Of a DNA stretch of 64,000 nt, positions 1 through 12,400 are shown one piece after another. Positions within the stretch are counted from its first letter, which is position 1, and each line of letters opens with the position of its first letter. The notes beneath the pieces are model-generated. The model was not told where the DNA came from. It worked only from the letters and a program-made list of their open reading frames with translations, and made no database searches. The stretch is from the NCBI GenBank assembly GCA_026873275.1, contig JANTUC010000015.1:1054001-1118000 (forward strand), given 5' to 3'. Both the position numbers and the translations under genes were made by a program. This DNA is from Pseudopithomyces maydicus. Its lineage: Eukaryota > Ascomycota > Dothideomycetes > Pleosporales > Didymosphaeriaceae.

Positions 1-1444
1 TATACGTTGTGTTCCCAGTGCATAGTATGGATGGGTGAGATACGAAAAGACTTGAGACTTGAAGATGCAGAAGCAGTTTTCCAATTCTTCCATTATATGG
101 CCGAAGTGGAGCGGGTGGGCCATGGGAATGCTGTTCTACCTGCAACAGTCCGCGACAACATGGCTGGTATGACCGAGGCTATGGAAAGTCTTGCATACGC
201 AGGCAACCCGTGGTGGGAGCGTATCTGGACAGTTCAAGAAGCTGCTTTACCTCAATCCGTCGCCTTCCAATGGGGCCCCTTGTCGCTTCCTTGGGACGTA
301 CTAGACGACGGCCATCCGACGTGGGTAAACACACGTTGCCACAACATCATGTCGGAAAAACTGGCGTTCATCGTGGGTGAAATCATGAAACATTACGCGT
401 GGCTGTACAATGCGAGATTCCAAAGGTCAGATCTCTGGGTTCTAATTCAAACCTGGCGCTTCCGCTTCGCTGCAGACCCACGGGATAAAATCTACGGACT
501 TCTAGGTTTATGCGACGCTGGACGGCTGTCACAGACAGAGCTATGCGACTACAGCCATTCTGGCTCCGCGCGTCTTCTCAACACTCACTCGGGAACTCAT
601 TCTCGACATGAAGGAACTAAAACCACTGATCCCGTATCCGCGACCCGATGTCGCTAACCTAACACCCAACATGCCGTCGTGGGCAATGGACCTCCAGTCA
701 AACAGATGCAGTGATGTACCCACTCTCTGGTTTCAGATGCCATTTTACGACATCTACCGAGCGGATGAAGGCTTAGGCCAGGTAAATCTAGAAATGATAC
801 AGTCAGAACCTAGATATGAAGTCTTGCGTTTAGAGGGATTCCGTATTGATCAAGTTGCGCATGTCGAAAAGGGATACAGAAAGGAATTGGACGATGAAGT
901 GATATATGAAACGACTAAACCGTTGCTTCGTCCCTGGTACGATGTAGCCATGAGAGAGTCCACAGACGATAGCTCCCAAGCTCAAACTTGCGACGATATA
1001 GCGACATCGCCGTATCTGAACTTTGGATACAATCGCAGGGAAGCTTTTCTGAAACTTGTTTTGGGCGATTTTATTCGGGGCCGAGATCGAGAACTTGTCG
1101 ACGACGACCTGAAGGCTGCCTGGGACCTACTGAACCTAGAATTAACACATGTGGACGGCGATATAAGATATACCGCATACAACATGATGGTTAACCAGAG
1201 CATGTTCATCACTCGAAACGGCTTGATGGGCTTGGGAAACAGGGACGTGAGGGCTGGAGACGAGGTGTGGATTTTCAAGGGTGGAAAAGTTCCTTTTACC
1301 ATTCGGCCATTGGATACTGATGAAGAAGGGGGTGGCTATTACTCTCACGGCCACTGCTACGCCCAGGGGATCATGAAGGGTGAGGTCGCTAAAGGGTATG
1401 TCCCGGGGCTTGATCTTGTTGAAAGAACGGTATGCCTGCGGTAG
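1..1444 (+). CDS. HET-domain (heterokaryon incompatibility) protein, 5' partial, frameshifted
   Basis: The reading frame is open from base 1, so the N-terminus lies outside the window. The visible part has HET-domain landmarks in order: an IVWMGE segment at the left edge, WWERIWTVQE near base 210, and DPRDKIYGLLGL near base 475. HET proteins act in non-self recognition and can trigger cell death after fusion of unlike hyphae. After DYSHS (about 550-562) the homologous sequence continues in the next frame with VFSTLTRELILDMKELKPLI, consistent with one extra base between about 561 and 573. The second frame then runs to TAG at 1442-1444 without interruption. The C-terminal half is the variable tail usual in this family. 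Either a broken allele, which is common for HET genes, or a sequence error. Family call confident, functionality unknown. Confidence 0.8.
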
Positions 1445-1667
1445 TGGAACCCAATTAACAATCAAATCGTCGAGGACAAAGGTCATTGAAGTGGCAAATC
1501 AGTCTGTAGTATATTCTGGCAGTGTCGCTGACTTCCAATCGGAATAACAACATATCCGAACAAAAGCTCACCACTCGCCCTAACCAGAGTCCCGGAAGAG
1601 AAGCAAGATGCACTCGTACATTCGTATCATCATATATTTATCGCAAGGAAATTGTAAGTCAACTACA

Positions 1668-3076
1668 TCACCACCCCACTGGCGCCGAAGCAGATCTCCT
1701 CACTCCCACGCCATCGTTGCTGCCTCTCTCCCTCCCTCTGTCCAATTCCCTTATCCTCCTCCGCTCCCTCTCCAACTCCGCCCTCTCCCTCGCCAACGCC
1801 TCCTTCTCCCTTTCGACAAACGCACCAAGCCGTTCGCGCGCATCATCGTACACGCCGAGTGTCTGGTCCTCCACGCTCTCGACGATGCCCGCGGCGCTCT
1901 CCCGGAACTCCTCTAGCTTCCGATCGAACAAGCGGTCGATATCGCGCAGGCCGTCTTCTGTGAGCATAGCAACGTCAACGCGGTGATCGGCGAGGTCCTC
2001 TTGGAGACCGAGCTCCGTCGTGTTGCGCAACTCTGTGACGTGCTCGAGGAGGTCGGCTGTCATTTTTTGGGCGAGGGTGTCGGTGTGGGCGGTAAGGTGG
2101 GCGCGGAGGAGGTGGTGGAGGGGAGATAGAGGGGCAATTTGCTGGGCAGGGTGCGAGGTTGAGATTGAGGACGAGGGGGATGGCGGAGGGGCAGCGAGGA
2201 GCCGGGCGAGCATGTCGGGGAGGATGGTTTGGAGCGCAGAAGGAAGCATCGTTGCCAGGGCGGTGTTGACGGCTTCTTGGAGAATTGGTGGTGCGGTATA
2301 TGGTGAGGATTGTGGCCTCGGGCTTGGAGTGGCTGTGGTGGTGGTGGCCTTTTCGGTGGGTGATAGTGGGAAGATGGGCGCAGGTGAAAGCAGCACGCGT
2401 TTTGAACGGGGTGAGCTGGACGACTTGGGAGAGCTCAGTCGTCTCAGCCGCTTCTTGGATGCCTCGTCGTACGCAGGCGGAGGCGCATCGAACGCAGGTG
2501 GTGTATCGGCTCCAGGATCGAAGACGGTCCAGTCGGCTTGTTGAAGCTCAGATTCCTCTACGAATGCGGAGAGTGACTCTGGATTTGTGATGATCTGTTG
2601 AAAGCGAGCAGCCTTGATTGGGTGCAGCCAGTCGTGATCGAACAGGATATGCAAGCGGGTCGCTTTAGCCAACCCTGCCAGTTGATTAAAGCGCATATCT
2701 AGGGCCTTCGGCGGTGCGATGGTCTCCGCAGACGGGGGCAGCGCACGACGCAGGGCTCCTTGAGCTGCAGCGACAGCACGCGCATATCAGCACCCTTATT
2801 TCGCGTAATCGGGTCGAGTAGTGCTTGAGGCAAAGATAGTGTGGCCGGTTTGAGAGACGCCGCGCTGGCGATAAGATTGTCTGCATTGTATAGTAGGTCG
2901 ATAGGCTGCTCGTCGTCGAAGCCGCGGAGCTCTATACGGAACTGGAGCACGATGGTCGCCTGTTGGTGAGTTTCTGAATGTTTGGCGACAAGGGAACATG
3001 GCAACGGCAACGGCATATCAGATGCAAGAGACACGAGAACGGGAATACCGCCTCTGCGGAAGATGTGATGTGCCAT
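1668..3076 (-). CDS. Conserved fungal protein with C-terminal coiled coil, one frameshift
   Basis: Two abutting frames form one protein of about 469 residues. The N-terminal part (ATG at 3076, MAHHIFRRGG) runs to KEPCVVRCP; the rest continues one frame over as ETIAPPKALDMRFNQLAGLAKATRLHILFDHDWLHP. The switch lies at a G5 run (2734-2738 on the plus strand; C5 in the gene) and needs one added base. The middle is Pro/Ser-rich (PPAFDAPPPAYDEASKKRLRRLSS). The last 150 residues are charged and heptad-like (EREKEALARERAELERERRRIRELDRG would be too long to quote whole; it is the Arg/Glu-rich stretch near 1740-1800), predicting a coiled coil. An upstream TTG at 3082 is not preferred. I do not recognise a named domain. 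No signal peptide or membrane segment seen. Confidence 0.6.
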
Positions 3077-4175
3077 TGTCAATCGATTCTACCTAGATGA
3101 TACTCTGCAACTCACAGAAATATTCCCCTCTTGCGGTCGACACCATACGTGACAACAAGAGGATCCCACCCGCCCGGGCTTTTGATACCGGCAGAGAGCA
3201 GCCCTGGCTCTGTCGCGCAGCCTACCGCAGCCACGAGCTTCGCTAGTGTTCACACAGCCCGGCCTAAATGAGCATCACCCCCCGCCGTGGAATGACGACG
3301 CGCCAGCGACAAGCACCAACGCGTGTGAAACCACGCTCGGAGGCCTTATGAAATCACAAGGATGGTGGACTGAAATAGGACAGCGAGTAGTGCGAAGAGC
3401 AAGCAGAGACACGCGGCTGACGGAGAGCGACCGGTTTTTTGTGGTGGAGTGATGGTATTGGCGATGGCGGCCGTGATGGTATTGGCGATGGTGACCGTGA
3501 TGGAGGGTTGGAGAGGCGTGGAGTAGTGGAGAGGGAGTTCAGACGCGTTTCTTGGCATTGTCTTGGCACCCAGCCACCCGAATCTGGTTAGCACCGACGT
3601 GAGGCAGCAATGTCACGTGCCGCTACATCACCCGTGGACCTACCTGTCAAGAAGGAAGAATTAAGGGAAAAGATATTAGGTCGCTAATAGCATGGTAGGA
3701 ATTTTTAGAAAATTCAATAAGGTTAAATAGGGAATTGTGGATAGGAATTCTCTCATTCATTTGCTAGGTGCACACGTGTGTCCACTACATCTATGGATCA
3801 TATGTATGTGCAGGTTGTTGAAGGGCACCTACCGACTTGGTGGTGGCATATTCTATTGTTTAAACAATAACGCACTAAGCTAGTATTATATAGGCAGCTT
3901 TCGGGCCACTTGTGCAGAGTCAATCATACTTTCAACACACATGTGCACACAGGTGACTGTAGGTGAACGTGGAAGACGTGTATCTACGCCCCCGCCTGCT
4001 CACTTTTCAGGTACTTCTCCAGTGTCACACTCAAAAGCACATCGAGTGCCTCACATGCTAGAGAAATTGCCTTGCTACGACGCTCCATCCGCTCCATTCC
4101 CATCAGTGCCGGCCAATCGATTCCTGTACAAAGATTTCGCATAATATGCACGCACTCTTTGTGGTCTGGCAGAAA
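3077..4175. other. Intergenic, no gene recognised
   Basis: Only short overlapping frames of low coding appearance. Contains a small 24-bp tandem repeat (3449-3506) and an A/T-rich stretch around 3650-3760. It lies between two genes on the minus strand. Confidence 0.6.
3449..3506. repeat. 24-bp tandem repeat, about 2.4 copies
   Basis: The unit begins GTGATGGTATTGGCGATG and recurs at 3449, 3473 and, partially, 3497. The second copy differs from the first by two substitutions near its end. Confidence 0.8.
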
Positions 4176-4913
4176 CTATCTATCCATCTCAATCATCGTT
4201 GCGATCGGGTCGGGATTCCGCTGAAGATCGTTCTTCCTGAAGGCATGGTACTCTGTCTCGGTGAGGAACCAGCTGGTGTATCCGTACTGTTCGATGGTGA
4301 AGTCAATCACGTACCTATGGGCACTGCCGGGGAGCGTAGCCAAGAAGGCGCTATGCATCACACTGTCATGCTGGATGGCTTTAGGCACGTCGTAGCTACG
4401 GAAGATACGCACGGGTGCGATGAACACCTCGAGCCACTGCAGCTGTGCGCCTGGAATGTGTGCTTTGATCTGCTTCTCGAGCGAAGTGAAGAAAGCCGAG
4501 CCGGCGAGATCGCACTGGTTCCACTTCCTGTATGCAATGTCGATATTTGGATCGGTACCTTCCGGAACGAGAGGGATTACCTTGGACGGGTCCATCGAAA
4601 CTGGGCGGCGCGAGGCGCGAAGAGCGGCGGCGTTTTGGAGGTCTTCAAGGTCATTGCATCCCTGGATTGGGTGCTGGTATACCGTGCACACTTGAACCGC
4701 GCGACCATGTTCTCCTCCATGCTGATCTGCAGGAGCAGGGGCAATATCGAAGATTTGGACTGGGTAGAATGTCTCTTCTTTCTCGAGGAAACAGTGGAAG
4801 ATGTCGCGGTGTACCTCTGCGATGTCTTTCAACATCTCCACCGCGGTTTGCTGGGGAGGCGGCGGAGGCGGCGGTGGCGCAGTGGAAGAAGAAGGCGTTG
4901 GTGATGACTGCAT
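4176..4913 (-). CDS. Hypothetical protein, 245 aa
   Basis: A single uninterrupted exon from ATG at 4913 to a stop at 4176. The first 25 residues are Ser/Pro-rich with a run of eight prolines, probably disordered. The rest looks globular, with balanced composition and aromatic-rich segments (EETFYPVQIFDIAP, YGYTSWFLTETEYHAF). No signal peptide, membrane segment or motif I can name. Codon use and length support a real gene; the function is unknown. Confidence 0.6.
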   Translation of the reverse strand: MQSSPTPSSSTAPPPPPPPPQQTAVEMLKDIAEVHRDIFHCFLEKEETFYPVQIFDIAPAPADQHGGEHGRAVQVCTVYQHPIQGCNDLEDLQNAAALRASRRPVSMDPSKVIPLVPEGTDPNIDIAYRKWNQCDLAGSAFFTSLEKQIKAHIPGAQLQWLEVFIAPVRIFRSYDVPKAIQHDSVMHSAFLATLPGSAHRYVIDFTIEQYGYTSWFLTETEYHAFRKNDLQRNPDPIATMIEMDR

Positions 4914-5833
4914 TGTGTTAGCGGCTTCTAGCTACCAGACGGGAAATCAAGTAGAAAAGGGTCGGTTTCGCGTTCTTTTCTCGGGATGAACAAGGAATAT
5001 GTATTTATATAGTCCTATTATCATTCATTCTTCACAATGTCTGGTGAAGTAGTATTGTAAGGATCTCTCAATTCACACATTTTAAGAACAAGCCTCTATC
5101 AGCAGAATAAGTGCATCTTTAGGTGAAATATCAATCAATAAACCCAGCGCCCGTTTGACTCAGTCGTAAAGCGTATCAACTCTGGATGAAGTCACATTGG
5201 CCTCTTGATCGTGCCGTTCGCATAGACACAACGTTCAAGGCCGATCTACGTTAGGTTTTTCGCATGGAATATTTTCCCTGGAATTCCAATTTCTTCATCC
5301 TTTAACAGACAGTTGGAGGTAAATACATTCAACAGTGAATGCAGGTCGACCGCAAAGCAAGAAACTGCATTGGTGGTAGCGACGCTCCTGAACAGTAAAG
5401 TATTGCATAATGTAAATGGAGAAATTTGCAAAAATGCCATATAACATGATATGTTACCCTTTTCTAGACATCGGCTAGGTCGATCGTGTTAGTTCTCTCC
5501 ACTCGGCGATGAGCGGCTGTCGAGAGTGGAGAGTGGCTCCTAGTCGAGCTCGGTTACATATAGCACGCGATTTCCGAAACGCCGGGCACGGGAAGAAATT
5601 CTCCACATATGAACAAAAGCGGAATGTGCCTGGATGGATATTATCCAGAATAATGGTATAGTGTGGCTGCATAAAGATGAAAATCCCCCTCATTTACGTT
5701 CTCCATCTCGTCAATCCCATGACTGCGTAGTCATTTGTCGCTCGTTGCATATATCCTCTTTTCACTTCGCAAACTTGCTTTGCTGCCCTTCGTTTGCATA
5801 TCTATATCCTTTCTGTTTTAATACAACATCACT
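4914..5833. other. Intergenic region, divergent promoters
   Basis: Lies between a minus-strand gene and the plus-strand pectin lyase, so it holds both promoters. The last 90 bases before 5834 are pyrimidine-rich, as is common before fungal start codons. No gene seen. Confidence 0.6.
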
Positions 5834-7071
5834 ATGAAAACTGTTTTATTTACCGTTCTTGCCAGTTTGGTTGGCAGTATCTCTGCAGTCGGCGTAGTCG
5901 GCCAAGCAGAGGGCTTTGCTGCGGGTGTCACGGGAGGTGGTAGTGCCACACCCCAGTATCCAAAAGACATCAACGAGTTGACCAAATGGTTGACTGATGC
6001 AACTCCACGTGTGATCGTCTTAGACAAGACTTTCGACTATACGACGTCTGAAGGAACCGTCACCGGCACTGCTTGCGCCAACTGGGGAACAGGCGCTAAG
6101 TGCCAGCGCATTCTGCTCGACAGTTGTGATGCAGGTGTCACTAAAGAGACTGTCACTTACAACAAGGCAGCAAAAACCCCTATCAAGGTGGCCTCGAACA
6201 AGACCATCCTGGGCATTGGCTCGAAAGGCATCATCAAGGGCAAGGGCTTGAGCTTCGCAAGCAAAAATGTCATTGTTCAAAATATCCAAGTCAGTGACTT
6301 GAACCACAAGTATGTATGGGGTGGCGATGCTCTGTCTTTCTCGGGTGCAGACCTCATCTGGATCGACCATGTTACTGTATGTACCCTCAACTCAGTCCTT
6401 CGCTCTGATAACTCTAATCGCATTCGTCTTTCAATCCACAGACCGCACGCCCTGGAAGACAGCACTACGTCTTCGGGTTCGACCCCAGTACGCGCATCAC
6501 ACTCTCTAGCAACTTCATCAACGGCGCATCTGATTATTCCACCGGCTGCGACGGATACCACTACTGGGTGTTCGAGATGGTCGGCAAAGGCGACACCATC
6601 ACCATGAAAAACAATTACATCACGAAAACTGCGGGCCGTGGTCCTGCCCTCAGCGGTGCAACTCTTCTCCATGCCGTTAACAATGTCTGGGACGATGTCA
6701 AGGGCCACGTCATCGAAGGAGGCGATACTAAAGCTCGTGGAATCTTCGAAGGCAATGTGTTCAAGGATGTAAGGACTGTGGTAGCTGATTATAGCGGACG
6801 TCTGTTTGGATCTCCAGATGCCACTACAAACGGGCAATGTAATACCGCTCTAGGTAGAGCGTGCCAAGTCAATCTCGCGCAGGGAACAACGACCACTATG
6901 AATGTTCTTACCCAGCGCAAGGATACATCTTTCTTTAGCGAGTTTAGTGGAAAGAAGGTGGCTGGAGCAGTAGAAGCGTCTGGAGTTGCGTCAAGGATCC
7001 CGCGTGGGGCTGGCACTGGGAAGATTCCTGGGCTTTCCGCAAGGTCAATCTCTATGAGGTTCAGGGATTAG
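5834..7071 (+). CDS. Pectin lyase, polysaccharide lyase family 1
   Basis: Secreted enzyme expected to cleave methyl-esterified polygalacturonan by beta-elimination. Two exons, 5834-6376 and 6442-7071, with a 65-bp intron (GTATGT to CACAG) give 390 residues, the usual size. The first 19 or so residues form a signal peptide (MKTVLFTVLASLVGSISA). Family signatures in order: GVTGGGSATPQYP, NKTILGIGSKGIIKGKGL (beta-helix turn), WGGDALSFSGADLIWIDHVT, then across the splice TTARPGRQHYVFG, which carries the conserved arginine of pectin lyases, and TLLHAVNNVWDDVKGH. The GRQHYV motif favours pectin lyase over calcium-dependent pectate lyase. Splice frame is unambiguous because the motif is rebuilt exactly. 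The gene is intact. Confidence 0.93.
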
Positions 7072-7869
7072 TCTGCTGATGTTTTCATTTCAGCTGACGA
7101 GAGCTATCATTGTGGTCTAGAGTGGAATAACTGTAGATGAACGCTGTCTGAGACAAGTAGTGCACAACTGTCTCAAAATACGAGTCGTCTCTCAGTCTTA
7201 TACCAGAGAACCAATAGAACCTCCTGAAAAGTAAAATATTACCGGAAAGAACAGTGATATAAGAACATATAACAGCGCCAGATTGCTTCTTGTAAAAGTC
7301 CAGACCTATTTTTTCAACTAGAAACACATATCTTCCAGAAACATCCTTCGCAAACTGAAGCCTGTTGGGTGTGGCGAAGCCAGGCGATACTACCACGACG
7401 ACAACGAAGCAAAAGTATGAGATAGCCGCAATAAGATGCATGTTGGATAGATCCGATGACACCAAAAGAGGATAGTAAAGGCAAGATTGGTTCACAGATG
7501 GATGGCCATATCCTGAGGGCAGAAGGGACTGCTTGCCTACTCGTCAAACCGCTTGCAAGTACCACAATATAGGAATGCAGCTCGTGTCCAACTACCAGTC
7601 AGGCTGCAATGACTTGTCTCATTCATCGGAATACAGATGGTTAGTGGTGTTTCAGCGACCGCTACGGCATGGATGCAAACCAATAGAAAATTGAGGCATG
7701 ACATCAGGAGGGCGATTTCTGACAGGCCTCCGTCTGCCTTCTTGACACGGACAAACGTGATATAGGAACAAATATCTCTGTCATATCAATTATTCACCCA
7801 CCCACCTAGCAATTTTACCCGAATTCTTTAAACCTGTCAACACGAACTTGGTTGCTACTGCTATAAGAA
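7072..7869. other. Intergenic, no gene recognised
   Basis: Between two plus-strand genes. The only frames are short and cysteine/aromatic-rich on the minus strand, without family resemblance. Nothing else seen. Confidence 0.6.
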
Positions 7870-9204
7870 ATGATGGAAAGATGGGCAAAGTTAAAGACCT
7901 ATAACTCTCTGAATACATGGAACAACATGATGCCAGTGGATATATTGCGGATTCGGCTAACAAAATGGCATGCCCTCCGACGCGTTCGCACTACCCTTGT
8001 TGTAGCGATCTTTTTCACCACGTTGATGCTGTCGATCCATTTCTTTGGCCTCACAAACATCTCACACGCTGTCAAACAGGTGGGAAGTGTTTCGGCGTCA
8101 TCTAACGACTCCTCCACACCAAGCGACCCGACGCGAAAGACTGAAACCCAAATGAATTGGAACGACTTCGCCAACGTTCAATACGTCACAAACGAAAACT
8201 ATCTTTGCAAGACCCTCATGATACTCGGATCGCTACATCGTCTTCGGTCCAAGGCCGACAGAATAATGATGTATCCGAAAGAATGGCAGATTGCTAGCGA
8301 GACGGAGACGACGGCTCAGTCGACTACCGCGAGCAAGCTCCTGAAACAAGCCAGAGACGATTATGGCACGAATTTAATGCCGATATCAGTACAGCATTTC
8401 GCAAAAGGCGATCCAAACTGGCAGTATAGCTTCACCAAGTTACTCGCATTTAATCAAACGCAATATAAGCGTATCATCTCTCTTAACTCCGATGCAACCG
8501 TTAGACAGGCGAGTCCTCCAATGCATGCAACATCGTACCGTCACAATTCACTAACCCACTCGCCAGCACATGGAAGAACTCTTCCTCTCGCCCCCTCCCC
8601 CGTCGCCATGCCCCGCGCCTACTGACTCGACCAACCCTTCCTCACCAGCCAACTCATCCTGCTCAGCCCCTCCGCCACAGAATGGCAAAGACTTCAATCC
8701 CACATGTCCCACGAGGACTCCGGCTTCGGCATGAATATCCTCAACGCCCTCTACCGCGACTCCTGCATGATACTCCCCACCGCGGCTACAACATCATCTC
8801 GGGCGAATTACGAGAAGATCCCAAGAAGCACGCGAAGTACCTGGGATCCGAGGAGGAGACGTGGAACGGGATAGCGGTGCTGGAAGAGGCGAAGTTTGTG
8901 CATTTTTCGGATTGGCCGTTGCCGAAACCGTGGATTGAGGTTTCGGGGGAGGAAATGGCGGAGAGGCAGCCTTCTTGTGTTGAGAGGGAGGTGGGCAGAA
9001 ACCGGATTGTTCGGATCGGGATATTTGGCTGGGGCTGTATAAGGAATTTTCGGAACGACGGAAGGTAAGTGCGGGATAGCGAGCGGATAACGCGTATATA
9101 TCTTACTGACATTGTTTAAGCGTGTTTGCGGTCGTTCCCACGATAAGGCTAGAAGGAAACGGGGAACTGACCGCGCTGCTAGCTTAAATGAGCTGAAGAG
9201 ATAG
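7870..9204 (+). pseudogene. GT8-type glycosyltransferase (GNT1-like), damaged
   Basis: Type II membrane glycosyltransferase remnant. A short cytosolic N-terminus and one membrane anchor (TTLVVAIFFTTLMLSIHFFG) precede a GT8 domain: NWNDFANVQYVTNENYLCKTLMI, SFTKLLAFNQTQYKRIISL, VAMPRAY, PHRGYN, AKFVHFSDWPLPKPW. Exons fit 7870-8508, 8567-9064 and 9121-9204; the first intron has a GC donor, the second GTAAGT. Lesions: a one-base loss at C5 8597-8601; TGA at 8623-8625 where the family has tryptophan; one-base losses at C4 8775-8778 and G3 8993-8995. The metal-binding DxD region reads LNSDA instead of the expected LDSDA. Restoring the three bases makes the length a multiple of three (about 407 residues). 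The frameshifts may be sequence errors; the TGA and the Asp-to-Asn change suggest real decay. Confidence 0.75.
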
Positions 9205-9457
9205 ACAGTGTTGTGTGTGTATAACGGAGCATAAAGTCTTTCTTGCTTTAAAGGAAGTGTAAGTATACAGGCTCTACGTACGGTTTTCTGACGTTTTAAT
9301 CCCATAAAGATCAGTAGTAGAAAAAGGAAAGCTACCAAACTAGATCAATGGAAAGAAACAGTACCAATCATCATTCTCTAACCAAAGCCCCGAGTTGATC
9401 AAGGGTACGTTACCATACAGTTTCTATAGGTATGTACATGTAAAGACAGTCATCCCT

Positions 9458-12400
9458 CTACTCCACCGCTCTCCCCACCGTTTCAGAAACAATCTGCCCC
9501 ACCGCTGCCGAGAAAGGTGGACACATCATCGAAAAGTGATCTATCAAAAAGTCAGTCAATTAATTCATCCCAAACCTAATCGAAACAAATTGAGAAACAG
9601 TACTCACCACCATCAACATCGTATACCCTCACATGCTCTCCGACAAACTCCTCCCACCCGTTCGACCCGAACGTGTCTCTCCTCCCATAAAACCAGGAGT
9701 TGAAATAGTGTTGGAAATCAGCCAGATCCATGTCACCCAGCGCCTTTCCTTGCTCGATGCCAGGCCGAAGCATGCACGCCTTCGCGGCATCGGGTTTATT
9801 ATCGAGCCCCAGTTTTGCCCACACAACAGATACCTGGCGGGGCTCTCTACCCTTCGGGAAGGCAGGCGCATCGTAGGCCGACAGCGCGCGGCAAGTAGCC
9901 AGGAGGTGCGCCTTCTCCTTGGCTGACAAGTCAGCTGGGAGATCGCGCGCGCGATTGATGCCCTCGAAAGTGCCGAGCTTGTCTACAAAATCGGGTGTAA
10001 CGATAGCGGTAGGAATAAGGCTCGGAGCACGCATGTCGAGAATTACAAGTGCTGAGATAGTTTCTCCAGCGCGCATGAGCGCGTGGGCGACTTCGTAGGC
10101 ATAAATGGAGCCTGCGGACCAACCGCCTATGAGGTAGGGGCCTTGGGGTTGGATGCGGCGGATGGAGCGGATAAAGATGGTGGCCATCTCTTGGATGGAG
10201 AGGTCGAAGGTTTCGGGAATTTCTAGGAAGGGAGACTCGAGGGCGTAGATGCGGCGGCCTTCGGGGAGGGCGCTGAGATGGATGTAGGATTCTACTGTGC
10301 CTGAGCCGTCAGTCGTCATGAATAAGGGTGCAGAGCGGGATTTGGATTTCCCTTGGATGAGGACAGCTCTTGAGACGGCGCTGGAAAGTCGCTGTTGGCG
10401 GGCAGACTCTTCGTTTGTCTTTGCAGTCATAGGAGTGGGGATAGAGACATTCTTCGTAGGAGACGGGCTCTTCGGTCTCTCTACTTGAACGAGTGCATCA
10501 GCCGGACCATCCAGCTCCTCGCATGCAGCGCCCACTGTTGGGTACTCGGTGAAGAAGGCTGCGGGCAATTCAAGCTGTGTCTCGGTCTGGAACAATGATA
10601 TGATCCTGATGCTCAACATCGAGTCCATACCGACAGACTCAAAAAGAGTTGACGGAGTGAGGTCAGTAGCGTCGAGACCGAGCGCTTCAGAAACTAGACG
10701 CAAGAGAACACTGCTTGGCCCAGCTGGCGTTGAGGTCTGCTTTGCGCTCTTCCGCTTGCTTTTACCTGCTGCCGGAGAGTGTGCTCTACTCGGTTGTGGC
10801 TTGGCCTGGGTATGCTGATCGTTCACCGTCGGGCCATCGAGCTCCTCTTGTGCTTGCGCAGGGGTGGGGAAGTTGGTGAAGAATGCCGCCGGTAGCTCTA
10901 CCGCAGTGGCCTTTTGGAAGTCGGCAAGAATTGAGATGCTCATTTGCGAATCTACGCCAAGGTCATGGAAGGTCGTTTTCATGGACTTCCTCAACTCAGC
11001 AACGCTAACTCCACTTCTCTCCGCGACTACTTGAAAGAGTTCTGACGCAAGGTCCAATGTTTCCGAAGCGACGCTCGACGCGTCCGAGAACACACTGGAC
11101 GCGTCTGATGATGAACTTGACGAGCTCGACGTGCCAGGCGTGTCTCGCGGCGCTGGACGTGAGATGGCAGGTTTTTGTTGGGACCTCAATGGTACTGAGC
11201 GAGTAGAACCTGTCAGCATTGCGAAGAAATCGCGTTCAAGCTTCTTGAAACATATGTCGGTACAAAGAGCGACCAGTCTTTCCGAACTATCGGTGAGATA
11301 CACGTCACACATGCTAGTGCCTGATTTAATATCCTGTTCCCGGATAGTGGCATAGACCCGGTACAATTCGTTGGGTTTAAGATCGCCCAAGGCACGCAGT
11401 GCTCCAATGTGGTTGGCGATATGTACCACACCCTTGGGTTTCCGCACATCTGAGTTAAGCAGGAAGCCTGCAACGTGAACAAGGCCATCGATGATGAACG
11501 GGTTGCAAGTGAACATGCCCAAATTGGATGATTTGGTTTGGTGGAGTATCATAGAAGCGTCGTGGAAGTCGGCTGCAATAGTAGCCTCCTCTACGGTATG
11601 GTACGGAACGGAGTAGTCCACTATCTCGGAAAAGATCTTGTAGAACAGGGTCCTGTCCATAGCATGAACTTCTCTACGTCCTGCATTTTCAAGTGCGTGC
11701 AAGCGAGCTCTGACCAACGGCTTCATTCGTGACCACTCCTTAACACATGGCCCCTCGGACTCATTCAGTCGAAGTGTGCATGAACCGTGATCTTTAGCAG
11801 GTGAGCTGATATTCCCTTCGCGGTGTGAAAGGAAACGGATCGAAACAGTGTTTGTTGACTGATCAAGAGTTGCTTCCACCCTGACATGGGGCGGTTCCTC
11901 TCCTTCGCGCAGTGTCAGAGGATTTGTCATACTGAGGTTGACCAACTCATAAGTGTGCAAAGAGGGCGTGACCACGTTGTGGCTTTCCTTCTCTAGGTAC
12001 GCAGCGGCAGTGTAGCTCATGTCTATGAAAATGCTGGCTGGACAGATGGCTACGCTGTCAACAACATGACCAGCGATGGCTTTCGCAAGGTGGGGATGGT
12101 TCAAGTCAGCTGCAAATGTTGCCATCAACTTTGACCCGTCCTTTTCAACCTTCTCGACCGAATGCAGTGAAGTCGACGATAGAATCGACCTTACCGGCGT
12201 AGAATTGTGAGACAAAGCATCAGTGGCACCAATGGTAATCTCAGGGCTCTTGTACGAGTACCAGAAGCTCTTGAGATCGAATGCGTAGGTCGGCAAGTCG
12301 CTGATCAGACGGAGACTGTCTAGATGATCTCTGTGGAACTCTCCCCATGAGACGGGAAGGTGTGCTCGGTGCGCGGCGGAAAGGCACTGTGATACAGATT

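Noticed and set aside
7870..9204. Repeat-induced point mutation as the cause of GT8 decay
   Set aside because: The region is not A/T-rich and most lesions are single-base losses; the TGG to TGA change is not in the preferred CpA context.
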